Positions 14,147 through 21,895 of a DNA stretch of 21,895 bases are shown piece by piece. The first letter of the stretch is position 1; every line of letters starts with the position of its first letter. Below the pieces are notes generated by a model. It was given only the letters and a program-made list of their open reading frames with translations. It did no database searches and was not told the DNA's origin. The stretch is taken from assembly GCA_039029535.1 (NCBI GenBank), contig JBCCFW010000131.1:1-21895 (forward strand). Direction: 5' to 3'. Source of the stretch: JBCCFW01 sp039029535 (GTDB taxonomy: Bacteria; Acidobacteriota; JBCCFW01). A program made the position numbers and the translations under genes.

Positions 14147-16867
14147 TCAGCTCGTCTCGGAGTCCTCGCGGCTCACGACCTTCTGGTAGACGTGTCCGAG
14201 CCCGACCAGGCTGAGGCCCAGGCCGAGGAAGGACAGCACGCGCCACAGCCCCTCGAGCTCGCGCGTGTCGATGAGGAAGACCTTCACGACGGTGATCGAC
14301 ACCACCGCGAGCCCGGCCAGCCGCAGCGGCTTGAGTCGACGCACGACACCGACGGCGAGGACCGCGACACCGAGCACGAGCCAGGCCGCCGAGTACGCGT
14401 AGAGCTCACCGTCACTCGCGCTGCCCTTGTCGAGACGGGCGCCCCGGAAGACGTGTCGCACCTGGAAGGTCACGAGCGCGAAGGTCGTGATCAGGCCGGC
14501 GGCTCCGTGGACCCAGGCCGGACGCGTCACGCCCGCCCGCGCAAAGCGACGCGCCTTCAGCAGCAGCAAGACGGCGGGAACGCCGTAGATCCACAGCAGC
14601 GAGTTGGCGATCGGCGGCCCGGCCACCCCGACCCGCGACCACAGAGGGTTGCCGATGAAGAACGGACCGATCAGCAGGAAGAAGCCGCCCAGCGCGGCGA
14701 GCACGCGACCGCCCCAGAGGAAGACCGGACGCGGCCAGCGATCATGGGCGAGGAGGCAGAGCCAGCCGAGCCCCAGGCACCAGTTCGGGAAGCTCCCCCA
14801 CTCGGCGAGCGTGACGCGCACTGCGTCGAGATTGCCGGGGTGGAAGAGCTGGCGGATGAACACCAGCCCGCCCGTCGTGATCAGGCCCAATGCCAGGCCG
14901 TCGAGCCAGCCGGCGAGCCGATCGCTCCCTCGTGCCTGGACCAGTCGAGCGGCCAGCACCGCAGCGGCGATGGCCAGGAGGTAGACGGCAGGAATCCAGT
15001 TGAACAGTCGCGACGACGCAGTGTCGGCGGCCAACAGGATGGGATTGAAGACCAGGACCGCGGCGACCAGCCCCGCTACCACGGCGACGACTTGGCGCAT
15101 GTCGGGAAGACGGAGCGGACCTTCACTCCAGGCCAGCAGCGGGAGCAACGCAGCCCAGCCGAGGAAGGTCCAGGGAGGGTCGAAGCCGAAGGCCGTCGCC
15201 AGCGCCAGCGCCACCGTCGCGCCGGTGACGATGGTGAGCAGGCGGGGCGCCCGCTGGTCGTCTTCATCGGAGAGCGGGACGATCGGCAGAAGCGACCCCA
15301 CGTGCACGAGGGCCAGCATCACGGCGAACACGCCCCAGCCGCGATCCTCGGGGCCAGTGTCGATGAGATGTCGAACCGCGAGGAAGAACGCGAGGCTGCC
15401 GGCCACCGAGAGGACCTGCCAGGACATCCCCAGGCGCGAGCGCCAGGCCGCCAGCCAGCCCCCGCCCGCGAGCAAGCCTCCGAAGAGCAGCCCCAGGATG
15501 ACGAGGCGCTTCGAGCTCACGTGGGAGGTCTCGCCTGCGAGCAGGAAGACCATGTAACTCATCGCGAACGCGAACCACGCGAGGCCGTGGAGCTTCTCGC
15601 GTAGGCGGGCGACGACCAGGCTGCCGATGCACAGCAGCAGCAGGAAGCCCCAGTCGTGAGCGGAGTAGCGACTCCAGGTCAGCAGGCTGGCCGTGCTCAG
15701 GAGCCCCGCCCCGACCGCGACCCAGGTGAGCACCATCCGCCAGAAGTCGGAGAGGCCGAGGCCGCCCTCGACCTCGGCATCGCAGGCCCAGAAGGTCATC
15801 GCCGTGCTCGCCAACACGAACAGCCCGAGCACGGGGTCCCCCTCTCCGGGCCCCTGACGCCACATCGCGTAGAGCACCCACGCGTGGGCAGCGACCACCG
15901 TGAGAGCGGCGATGGGCCACCAGGGGCGTCGGCGCGCCACCGCCAGGAGGCCGGCCTGCAGCAGGAACAGGTAGAGGAAGAGCGGCTCGGTCCTCGTGTT
16001 GCCGGTGTCGATGAGGGCCGGGGTGAGGAAGCCGCCGGCCAGTCCGAGCGCGGCGACGTAGGGTCCGTGTCGCAGGGCCCCCGCCACGGCTCCAGCGGTG
16101 ACCAGCGCCATGCCGGCGAAGCCGAGCACCGAAGGCAGCAAGTCGTAGAGGTTGGTCGCCGCCAGCAGCACCGCGTAGAGCGTCGCGATGCCCGCGCCCA
16201 TCAGGGCCTCGGCGACACGGCTCGAGCTCTCGTGCAGGCGCTCGGCGAAGACGACGAGCGTGATGCCGAAGAGCCCGCCCAGGATGACCCGGGCCATGGG
16301 TCCGAGCCAGCCCTGGTCGAACGAGTACTTCACCAGGAAGGCGCCGGCCAGCGCCAACGCGATGCCGCCGACCCACACGAAGATCGAGCCACCGAGGAGA
16401 CGCTCGACGTCGCGGGGTAACCCGGGCGTCTTCGTGACGGCCGGCTCGGACTCCGACTCCCAGCGCCGCTCCCGCGCCTCGCGGAGCCGAGCCAGGGCGG
16501 ACACCGACTCGCGCTCGACGGGCGGCACGGCCTCGTCAACTTCTTCGTTCGTCACCATCTCCGGCGAACCGACAGGCTCGGGCGGCGGCGGTGACGTCGG
16601 CGACTCGGGTGCGACCGACGCGGCGTGGGCTCGCGGGATGGGAGCCATGGGCTCCGGCGAGGGCGGCGGGATCTCCCGCTCGGGCGCGGGCGTTGGAGAC
16701 GGCGCCGTCTCGGAGGTCCGCGTTCGGGAGCGCTCGAGCTCGAGCTTCTCGACTCGCCGTTCCAGCTCCTTGATCCGAGACCGGGCCATCACGCCCAGGA
16801 CCAGCGAGACGATCGGCGCGAACACGAGCGCCAACGCGAGAAGACCGAGGAGGGCTTCCAAGCTCAT
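14147..16867 (-). CDS. DUF2339 giant polytopic membrane protein
   Basis: A 906-residue inner-membrane protein of the DUF2339 family, function unknown. An N-terminal membrane helix (about 4-29) is followed by a charged coiled-coil segment (RIKELERRVEKLELERSR), then a long Pro/Glu/Ser-rich linker to about 140. Next comes the family core starting GGSIFVWVGGIALALAGAFL and VKYSFDQGWLGPMARVILGG. From there to the C terminus it is almost continuous hydrophobic segments, more than twenty. The family is thought to be structural or transport-related; nothing in the sequence identifies a substrate. ATG 16867 overlaps the TGA of the hydrolase gene, making this the last gene of a three-gene operon. The length is typical of the family. 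Confidence 0.92.
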   Translation of the reverse strand: MSLEALLGLLALALVFAPIVSLVLGVMARSRIKELERRVEKLELERSRTRTSETAPSPTPAPEREIPPPSPEPMAPIPRAHAASVAPESPTSPPPPEPVGSPEMVTNEEVDEAVPPVERESVSALARLREARERRWESESEPAVTKTPGLPRDVERLLGGSIFVWVGGIALALAGAFLVKYSFDQGWLGPMARVILGGLFGITLVVFAERLHESSSRVAEALMGAGIATLYAVLLAATNLYDLLPSVLGFAGMALVTAGAVAGALRHGPYVAALGLAGGFLTPALIDTGNTRTEPLFLYLFLLQAGLLAVARRRPWWPIAALTVVAAHAWVLYAMWRQGPGEGDPVLGLFVLASTAMTFWACDAEVEGGLGLSDFWRMVLTWVAVGAGLLSTASLLTWSRYSAHDWGFLLLLCIGSLVVARLREKLHGLAWFAFAMSYMVFLLAGETSHVSSKRLVILGLLFGGLLAGGGWLAAWRSRLGMSWQVLSVAGSLAFFLAVRHLIDTGPEDRGWGVFAVMLALVHVGSLLPIVPLSDEDDQRAPRLLTIVTGATVALALATAFGFDPPWTFLGWAALLPLLAWSEGPLRLPDMRQVVAVVAGLVAAVLVFNPILLAADTASSRLFNWIPAVYLLAIAAAVLAARLVQARGSDRLAGWLDGLALGLITTGGLVFIRQLFHPGNLDAVRVTLAEWGSFPNWCLGLGWLCLLAHDRWPRPVFLWGGRVLAALGGFFLLIGPFFIGNPLWSRVGVAGPPIANSLLWIYGVPAVLLLLKARRFARAGVTRPAWVHGAAGLITTFALVTFQVRHVFRGARLDKGSASDGELYAYSAAWLVLGVAVLAVGVVRRLKPLRLAGLAVVSITVVKVFLIDTRELEGLWRVLSFLGLGLSLVGLGHVYQKVVSREDSETS

Positions 16868-17613
16868 CCGCCCGTCATGAAGTGCTCGCGGAGCCAGTCG
16901 CGCACGGTGATCGCCATCGTGCCGGCCGCCTCGCCGCTGAACACGTGGTCGACACCGGACATGACGACGAGCTCGGCCTCGTCACAAGACTCGGCCGCGG
17001 CCTGGGAGTCGGAGAGCGGCACCACCGTGTCGGCGTCGCCGTGAACGAGCAACCAGGGGACCGAGATCTCGGCAGCCGCGCCCATCACCGTGCCGATCCC
17101 CGCGAGGTCGTCGAGGTACTCCTGCGACAACGGGCACTCGGGCTTGTCCCACATGCAGTCACGTCCAGGGGTCAGCTCGCCGAACTTGCGCTGCGCGAAC
17201 TCGGCGACCTCCACCATGCCGGCCAGGGACACCAGCGCCTGGATGCGCAGGTCCTCGTTGGCATGCAGCACCCCGACGGCGCCCCCCATCGAGTGCCCCA
17301 CGTAGGCGAGCCGCCAGCTCGAAACCAGGGCGTCGATGACCGACGAGAGATCCTCGACCTCCTTGGTGATGTTGGACTCTTCGAAGCGGCCTTCGGACTC
17401 GCCGTTGCCGGAGAACGAGAGACGCAGGGTGGCGAGCCCGCCCGCGCTGAGGGTCTCCGCCAGGGTGACCGCCCACTCGCGATCCTTGTTGGCCGTGACG
17501 CCGTGGCCGACGACCACGAGATCTCGCCGCCCCGACTCGCCGGGATGGAAGCTGAAGTCGAGTCGTTCGCCACGCTCGTTGCGCAGCTCGTCGGGCGGCA
17601 CCGGGTTGCTCAT
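16864..17613 (-). CDS. Alpha/beta hydrolase (serine hydrolase)
   Basis: A 249-residue cytoplasmic alpha/beta hydrolase. The nucleophile elbow is GHSMGG (S108), the acid is most likely D195 in VHGDADTVVP, and the histidine is H223 in SGVDHVF. The oxyanion strand reads VVVGHGVTANKD at 33-44, and SFSGNGESEG at 66-75 is typical of the S33/dienelactone-hydrolase-like group. It is not a close match to the S-formylglutathione hydrolase FrmB/esterase D pattern, although its neighbour is a class III-type alcohol dehydrogenase; the substrate may still be an ester or thioester made in that pathway. The start ATG overlaps the dehydrogenase stop, and its own stop overlaps the DUF2339 start. Confidence 0.9.
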   Translation of the reverse strand: MSNPVPPDELRNERGERLDFSFHPGESGRRDLVVVGHGVTANKDREWAVTLAETLSAGGLATLRLSFSGNGESEGRFEESNITKEVEDLSSVIDALVSSWRLAYVGHSMGGAVGVLHANEDLRIQALVSLAGMVEVAEFAQRKFGELTPGRDCMWDKPECPLSQEYLDDLAGIGTVMGAAAEISVPWLLVHGDADTVVPLSDSQAAAESCDEAELVVMSGVDHVFSGEAAGTMAITVRDWLREHFMTGG

Positions 17614-18722
17614 CGGTGCATCTGGATGACCGAGCGGATGCCGTCCTGGGCCTCCATGAGGTCGAAGGCATGGTTGACCCTGTCGAGGGGGATGCGATGC
17701 GACACCAGCGAGTCCAGGTCGATCTGTCCGTCGAGGTACATGTCGACGAGCTGGGGCACCTGGGTGCGGCCGCGGGCACCGCCGAAGCTCCCGCCCTGGA
17801 CCGTGCGCCCCGTGATCAGGAAGCGCGGCACGACCTCGAGCTTCTCACCCTTGCCGGCGACGCCCAGCACCGTGCACACGCCCCAGCCCATTCGCGCCGC
17901 CTCCACGGCCTGTCCCATGACGGACACCAGGCCGGTCGCCTCGAAGGTGTAGTCGGCCCCCATGCCGTCGGTGAGGTCGAGGACCTGCTGGACCGCATCG
18001 TCACCTCCCGGAAGGAGGTGCGTCGCTCCGTGCGGCTCGCCGAGCGCGCGTCGTTTCTCGCTCGGGTCGATGAGGAAGATCTTCTCGGCGCCACGGAGCC
18101 GCGCACCGATGACCGCACCGAGCCCGACCAGGCCGGCCCCGAAGACGGCGACCGTCGAGCCCTCCTCGACCTCGGCCTTCCAGAGCGCGGCTGCCAGGCC
18201 GGTGGTCGCGCCGCAGGCGAGGAGGCAGACACTGTCGAGTGAAGCGCTCTGGTCGATCTTGGCCAGGGCCACCTCGGGCATGACCGTGTACTCGGCGAAG
18301 GTGCTCGTGCCCATGAAGTGACGCAGCTCGCCCTCGCCTTCGTGCGAGAGACGCGGCGTGCCGTCGGGCAGGTAGCCCTGTCCCTGCATCGCGCGGATGG
18401 CCGTGCAGATGTTCGTCTTTCCGCTGCGGCAGTGATCGCATCGACCGCACTCGGGCGAGAACAGCGTGACCACGTGATCACCGACGGCGACATCGGTGAC
18501 GTCCGGACCGACCTCTTCGACGACGCCCGCTCCCTCGTGCCCGAGCACGCAGGGGCAGTAGCCACTCGGATCGGCACCGCTGGCCGTGTACATGTCGGTG
18601 TGACACACCCCGCAGGAGAGCACCTTGACGAGAACTTCTCCGGCCTTCGGAGGCGCGAGGTCGACCTCTTGCACCGACAGGGGCTGCCCGAACTCGTGGA
18701 GGACCGCGGCGCGCATCTTCAT
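17610..18722 (-). CDS. Zinc-dependent alcohol dehydrogenase, class III-like (S-(hydroxymethyl)glutathione dehydrogenase type)
   Basis: A 370-residue medium-chain dehydrogenase. The catalytic zinc ligands are C37 in SCGVCHTD, H62-E63 in LGHEG, and the later cysteine in LLACGATTG. The structural zinc site is complete: C92, C95, C98 and C106 in ECGRCDHCRSGKTNIC, the class III/adhC pattern. The Rossmann motif is VFGAGLVGLG, with an acidic residue after strand two (IDPSEKR), indicating NAD. Class III enzymes oxidise S-(hydroxymethyl)glutathione in formaldehyde detoxification, but related enzymes act on other alcohols, so the substrate is inferred. ATG 18722 is preceded by GGGAG; ATG 18716 is possible. 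It leads the operon dehydrogenase-hydrolase-DUF2339 and is divergent from a glutathione S-transferase. Confidence 0.9.
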   Translation of the reverse strand: MKMRAAVLHEFGQPLSVQEVDLAPPKAGEVLVKVLSCGVCHTDMYTASGADPSGYCPCVLGHEGAGVVEEVGPDVTDVAVGDHVVTLFSPECGRCDHCRSGKTNICTAIRAMQGQGYLPDGTPRLSHEGEGELRHFMGTSTFAEYTVMPEVALAKIDQSASLDSVCLLACGATTGLAAALWKAEVEEGSTVAVFGAGLVGLGAVIGARLRGAEKIFLIDPSEKRRALGEPHGATHLLPGGDDAVQQVLDLTDGMGADYTFEATGLVSVMGQAVEAARMGWGVCTVLGVAGKGEKLEVVPRFLITGRTVQGGSFGGARGRTQVPQLVDMYLDGQIDLDSLVSHRIPLDRVNHAFDLMEAQDGIRSVIQMHR

Positions 18723-18863
18723 GGGTGGTCTCCCAACCTGGGTGAAGCCGATGCCTTTCGACGGCCGACCGACTACCCTGGCTCACGGCGATGGTACCTC
18801 GGCCCATCGGCCCCGCATGACTGGACCAGTCCGATGGACCAGCTCGCCGTGAGGAGGCTCACC
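18723..18863. promoter_or_regulatory. Divergent intergenic region between dehydrogenase operon and GST
   Basis: These 141 bases must hold promoters for both directions if the genes are not otherwise transcribed. No clear -35/-10 pair or operator was recognised by eye. Confidence 0.4.
18852..18857 (+). promoter_or_regulatory. Shine-Dalgarno site deciding the GST start
   Basis: AGGAGG sits six bases before the GTG at 18864. This favours that codon over the in-frame ATG at 18834, which has no ribosome site. Confidence 0.75.
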
Positions 18864-19454
18864 GTGCGGCTGTTCCACGACCCCATCTCAGGCAACTGTT
18901 ACAAGGTCCGTCTCGCCCTGGCTCAGCTCGATCGCGAGGTCGAGCTCGTCCCGATCTCCGTGCGTGAGCCACGACCTCCCGAGCTGCTCGCCCTCAGCCC
19001 GACCGGGCGCGTGCCGCTCCTCGTGCTCGACGACGGCCGACCGCTCTCGGAGTCGAACGCGATCCTCTGCTACCTCGCCGAGGGCAGCCCGCTGCTGCCC
19101 GACGATCCCCACGACCGGGCGGTCGTCATGTCCTGGCTCTTCTTCGAGCAGAACCTGCACGAGCCCTACATCGCGTGTCGTCGATTCTGGGTCGCCTACG
19201 CCGAGGACCCGAGCCAGCGGGCCGATCAGCTCGAATTCTGGTTGAAGGGCGGCAACGCTGCCCTGAAGAAGATGAACGATTGGCTCGAGGAGCACGAGTT
19301 CTTCGGCCCGGCCTACTCCATCGCCGACATCGCCCTCTACGGCTACACCCACGTCGCAGAAGAAGGTGGCTTCCAGCCCCGCAAGCACCACGCCCTCGCC
19401 GCCTGGCTCGACCGGGTCGCCGCCCGGCCCGACCACGTCGCGATGCTCACCTGA
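18864..19454 (+). CDS. Glutathione S-transferase family protein
   Basis: A 196-residue cytosolic GST. The thioredoxin-like N-terminal domain begins RLFHDPISGNCYKVRLAL (2-19), with S9 as the likely catalytic or glutathione-activating residue. V50-P51 is the cis-proline position (GRVPLL), and E63-S64 in LSESNAIL binds the glutathione gamma-glutamyl group. The helical C-terminal domain follows, including YSIADIALYGYTHVAEEGG. GTG 18864 is chosen because of the perfect AGGAGG upstream and because GST proteins usually start a few residues before this motif. It is divergent from the class III-type dehydrogenase operon, consistent with a shared role in electrophile or aldehyde detoxification. The specific substrate is unknown. 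Confidence 0.92.
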   Translation: MRLFHDPISGNCYKVRLALAQLDREVELVPISVREPRPPELLALSPTGRVPLLVLDDGRPLSESNAILCYLAEGSPLLPDDPHDRAVVMSWLFFEQNLHEPYIACRRFWVAYAEDPSQRADQLEFWLKGGNAALKKMNDWLEEHEFFGPAYSIADIALYGYTHVAEEGGFQPRKHHALAAWLDRVAARPDHVAMLT

Positions 19455-19614
19455 GCCCTGCGAGAGAGCGATTCCCAGCCCGAATGGTCGAATTGGTCGA
19501 AAAAAGTGGGACGGACTCTTGCCTCAATGGCAAAGATGGTCGACATTGTCGCCAGCAAGCGACCAAAACGACCACGTCGCTCCCCCGACCTGAATCCTGA
19601 CAGGAGCTCCCGCC

Positions 19615-20292
19615 ATGTCCGTCTTCCGCCGCCGCCTCGCCTTGCTCAGCGCCATCGCCCTCGCCGCGATGGTCCTCGGCTGCGATAGCGACAACCCCGT
19701 CGTCCAGTTCGCCCCCGCTCAGGTGCGAGTGGCGCACCTCTCGCCCGGAGCGCCGGCCGTCGACGTCTGGGTCGACGGCGAGCGAGTGCTCAGCGGCGTC
19801 CCCTACCCGACCATCGGCGGCTACCTCTCGGTGCCGGCCGGCTCACGTCTCGTCCAGGTCACCCAGGCCGGCACGACCACGCCGTTCCTCATCAACGAGC
19901 GCTACGACCTCGGCTCCGACGTGTCCTACACCGTCGCCGCCACGGGTCTCGTCGGCACGAGCTTCGGCCCGACCGTCCTCGTCGACGACCGCGCGGCCCC
20001 GGCGGCCGGCATGGCCCGCATCCGCTTCGTGCACGCCTCCCCTGATGCCCCGCCCGTCGACATCGCCGTGACCGGCGGCCCCGTCCTCTTCTCGAACGTC
20101 GCCTTCCGCGGCAACGACACCGTCACCGTCGCGGCCGGCACCTACGACCTCGAGGTCCGCGTCGCCGGCACCCCGACCGTCGTCCTGATGCTGCCCGGCG
20201 TGGCCTTCGGTTCCGCCAGCGCGACCAGCGTCTTCGCCATCGGCGAGGTTGGCGCGGGCACGCTCGGCGTCCAGGTCGCTTCCGACCTGTAG
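19615..20292 (+). CDS. DUF4397 domain lipoprotein
   Basis: A 225-residue predicted lipoprotein: basic start MSVFRRRL, hydrophobic core, and lipobox VLGC with lipidation at C23. The mature part contains two DUF4397-type repeats. The first is VRVAHLSPGAPAVDVWVDG...LSGVPY; the second, at about 135-180, is RIRFVHASPDAPPVDIAVTGG...FSNVAF. Such beta-rich domains occur on the surface or in the periplasm of many bacteria; their function is unknown. CAGGAG eight bases before ATG 19615 supports the start. The 160-base upstream gap carries two ATGGTCGA-containing stretches (around 19484 and 19538), which may be regulatory. It is convergent with the photolyase gene. Confidence 0.9.
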   Translation: MSVFRRRLALLSAIALAAMVLGCDSDNPVVQFAPAQVRVAHLSPGAPAVDVWVDGERVLSGVPYPTIGGYLSVPAGSRLVQVTQAGTTTPFLINERYDLGSDVSYTVAATGLVGTSFGPTVLVDDRAAPAAGMARIRFVHASPDAPPVDIAVTGGPVLFSNVAFRGNDTVTVAAGTYDLEVRVAGTPTVVLMLPGVAFGSASATSVFAIGEVGAGTLGVQVASDL

Positions 20293-20389
20293 GCAACCCC
20301 GAGACGAATCTTCGTCATCGAAATCGCTCACCTCCACCTCGGGTCGTTCCCCCCCACGACCTGGTCCCCTCCCCCGGGGTGAGCGACCT

Positions 20390-20426
20390 CCACCCGTCCG
20401 GCCGTCCTCCTCGGTCGGGCGGGTGG
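20390..20426. terminator. Bidirectional terminator-like hairpin between DUF4397 and photolyase genes
   Basis: A 15-bp stem (20390-20404 with 20412-20426, two G-T pairs) closes a seven-base loop between convergent genes. The outer arm reads CCACCCG/CGGGTGG. No T run is seen. Position and strength suggest a shared transcript end. Confidence 0.55.
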
Positions 20427-20452
20427 AACCCTCCCTCCCGAGTCGGTCACCC

Positions 20453-21895
20453 TCAGCTCGTCGACCGGCGCTCGCCGTGACGTTCGAGGTAGCGGTCGAG
20501 CCGGAGCTTCCGCGCCGCGTTCTCCGAGCTCATGTAACGCACCTTCCCGAATACCGGCCGCACGGGCCCCCAGGCCCGGTCGTAGCTGCCCATGACCCAA
20601 GTGATGCCGCAGTACGAGTTCGGGTCGCGTCCGTCGAGCGCGAAGCGATCGTTGAGCTCGAGCATCGTCGCCAGGGCCTCGCGAGGAGTCTCGCTCCACT
20701 CGAGGATCTTCTTGCCCCAGAGCATTCGCAGGTAGTTGTGCAACACGCCTTCGTGGAGGAGCTGACGCTGTGCGGCGTTCCACAAGGCGTCGTGAGTCGC
20801 GGCGGCCTCGAACTCTTCGAGCGTGTAGATCGGCCAGCGCGGATCGGACTCGTGCTCTTCGAGCGTCTCCCGCGCCCAGCCCGGCAGCCCCTCGTAGGAC
20901 GCATGCGTCTCGTCGTTCCAGCAGCGGGCGAAGCCCACCTCCCGCCAGGTCACGAGCTGGTCGAGCCAGGCCTCGGCCGACGGGCTCACGCCCCAGCCTC
21001 CTCGCCGACCGTCGCGTCGCGTGGGGAACACGTCGGTCGACCAGCGCTCGGCGCGCATGAGAGCGACGAAGACCTCGGCCGACGCGACGTGCCCGAAGTG
21101 CAGGTAGGGCGAGAGCCCGCTCGTCGCTCCGACCTCGTCGGGATGGTTGCGGTCGTCGTCGTAGCTGGCGAGACGGTTCTTGATGAACTGCGTCATCCGT
21201 CGGCGACCCGCCACCGCCCCTCCTCGGAGCTCAGCGACCTGGACGTCGTGATCGATGGGCAGCCGCGCCAGGGCGCCCGGCTCGGCGGCGAGGAGACGCT
21301 CGTCGGCTGCCGGCCAGCGCTCCTGGAGCTCTCGAGAGAGACGCACCTTGGGCAGCTCGACCCGCGTCAGGGGCTCGGCGCGAGGCAGCTCTCTGAGGTG
21401 CTGCCCCAGCTCGAGCTGAACGAAGCGCCGGAACGAGTAGGCCGTCGGGAAGGCCCGCGGCACCCGCGACGCCGGGAGCAGGCCGTTGGAATCGACGAGC
21501 TCGAGCCGACAGGGGAGCTTCTCACCCGCTGCTGCCAACATCCGGGGCAGGAAGTAAGTCGGATAGTCGTCACCGACGACCACGCAGGCCGAACCTGCCA
21601 GGGCGACGAGCAGCCCCGAGCCGGCACCGGCCTCCGGCTCGACGTAGGGGTAGTAGCGCACCGCCGAGTTGCGGAACGCCTCCGCGTTGTCGGCCATGCC
21701 CGCGAGCACGAAGGCATGCAGCCGGTCGCTCGCCCAGGGGTAGCCGCAGCGCAGTCCCTCGAGGACCACCAGCCCCTTGCCGAGCTCCGTCGCCAGCTCG
21801 AGGGCCCGATCGACGAGAACGACATCGTCCGCGATATCGAGAGTCGTGAGTATGTCATCGACGTAGTCGAAGACTGGATCACGCCCGCCGGGAAC
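20453..21895 (-). CDS. Class II CPD photolyase (5' end beyond the right edge)
   Basis: A flavoprotein that repairs cyclobutane pyrimidine dimers using blue light. 480 codons are visible and the frame runs open through 21895, so the start is outside; an internal GTG at 21769 is not the true start because homologous sequence (DDVVLVDRALELATELGKG) precedes it. The N-terminal antenna-type domain is followed by FAD-domain signatures of class II enzymes: GLSPYLHFGHVASAEV, LVTWREVGFARCW, ALWNAAQRQLLHEGVLHNYL followed by RMLWGKKILEWS, LNDRFALDGRDPNSY and VFGKVRYMS. Class II enzymes are about 450-500 residues, so only a few N-terminal residues are missing. It is convergent with the DUF4397 gene. Confidence 0.93.
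   Translation of the reverse strand, partial: VPGGRDPVFDYVDDILTTLDIADDVVLVDRALELATELGKGLVVLEGLRCGYPWASDRLHAFVLAGMADNAEAFRNSAVRYYPYVEPEAGAGSGLLVALAGSACVVVGDDYPTYFLPRMLAAAGEKLPCRLELVDSNGLLPASRVPRAFPTAYSFRRFVQLELGQHLRELPRAEPLTRVELPKVRLSRELQERWPAADERLLAAEPGALARLPIDHDVQVAELRGGAVAGRRRMTQFIKNRLASYDDDRNHPDEVGATSGLSPYLHFGHVASAEVFVALMRAERWSTDVFPTRRDGRRGGWGVSPSAEAWLDQLVTWREVGFARCWNDETHASYEGLPGWARETLEEHESDPRWPIYTLEEFEAAATHDALWNAAQRQLLHEGVLHNYLRMLWGKKILEWSETPREALATMLELNDRFALDGRDPNSYCGITWVMGSYDRAWGPVRPVFGKVRYMSSENAARKLRLDRYLERHGERRSTS

Noticed and set aside
14036..15604. Long plus-strand ORF opposite the DUF2339 gene
   Set aside because: It is Gln/Arg/Glu-rich low-complexity sequence typical of an antisense shadow of a hydrophobic membrane protein gene.
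19507..19525. Possible sigma-54 promoter (TGGGAC...TTGC) upstream of the DUF4397 gene
   Set aside because: The GG-to-GC spacing fits only if the -24 element is shifted and then poorly matches TGGCAC; too weak to call despite the sigma-54 activator in the window.

Overview
The window is GC-rich bacterial chromosomal DNA with strong G/C preference at third codon positions. A secreted lipoprotein with a lipobox, a sigma-54 activator, a glutathione S-transferase and a glutathione-type class III alcohol dehydrogenase together suggest a Gram-negative lineage. A myxobacterial/deltaproteobacterial or acidobacterial type is plausible, but the sequence alone does not fix the phylum. The organism must also make selenoproteins, because its selD can only be read through with an in-frame UGA decoded as selenocysteine.

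Layout. 1-159 (minus) is the start of an FHA-domain gene that leaves the window on the left. Divergent to it is a plus-strand housekeeping block: a MprF/AglD2-type membrane protein, nrdR (overlapping it by 4 bases), lon, a small secreted protein of unknown function, then a tightly overlapping thiL-ruvC-NtrC-type response regulator cluster. 7994-8877 has no intact gene. It holds hairpins, a start-less coding remnant and a diverged direct repeat. 8878-10683 encodes a 601-residue protein that looks like an internal duplication of [Cro/C1-type HTH + sensor-like domain]. A small minus-strand ORF follows. A minus-strand group, selD then zinc alcohol dehydrogenase then a stand-alone HsdR_N-type nuclease domain, occupies 11105-13806. 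A second minus-strand operon (class III-type alcohol dehydrogenase, alpha/beta hydrolase, giant DUF2339 membrane protein) covers 14147-18722 with 4-base start/stop overlaps throughout. Divergent from it is a glutathione S-transferase, then a DUF4397 lipoprotein, a convergent terminator hairpin, and a class II CPD photolyase that runs off the right edge.

How the genes work together. NrdR (dNTP supply), Lon (protein quality control), RuvC (recombination) and photolyase (UV repair) are genome and proteome maintenance genes; ThiL makes thiamine diphosphate. The 14-19 kb block looks like an aldehyde/electrophile detoxification neighbourhood (dehydrogenase, hydrolase, divergent GST). The segment 8.0-11.6 kb is the accessory-looking part: gene debris on both sides of an unusual duplicated regulator, and an isolated nuclease domain.

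Most notable: (i) a selenocysteine SelD with a bacterial SECIS-like hairpin and a 12-codon mini-ORF coupled to its start; (ii) the duplicated double-XRE protein; (iii) a dehydrogenase in which three of the four structural-zinc cysteines are replaced at exactly conserved spacing; (iv) gene remnants and repeats beside the XRE gene. No complete defence system, CRISPR array, insertion sequence, tRNA or rRNA could be supported.
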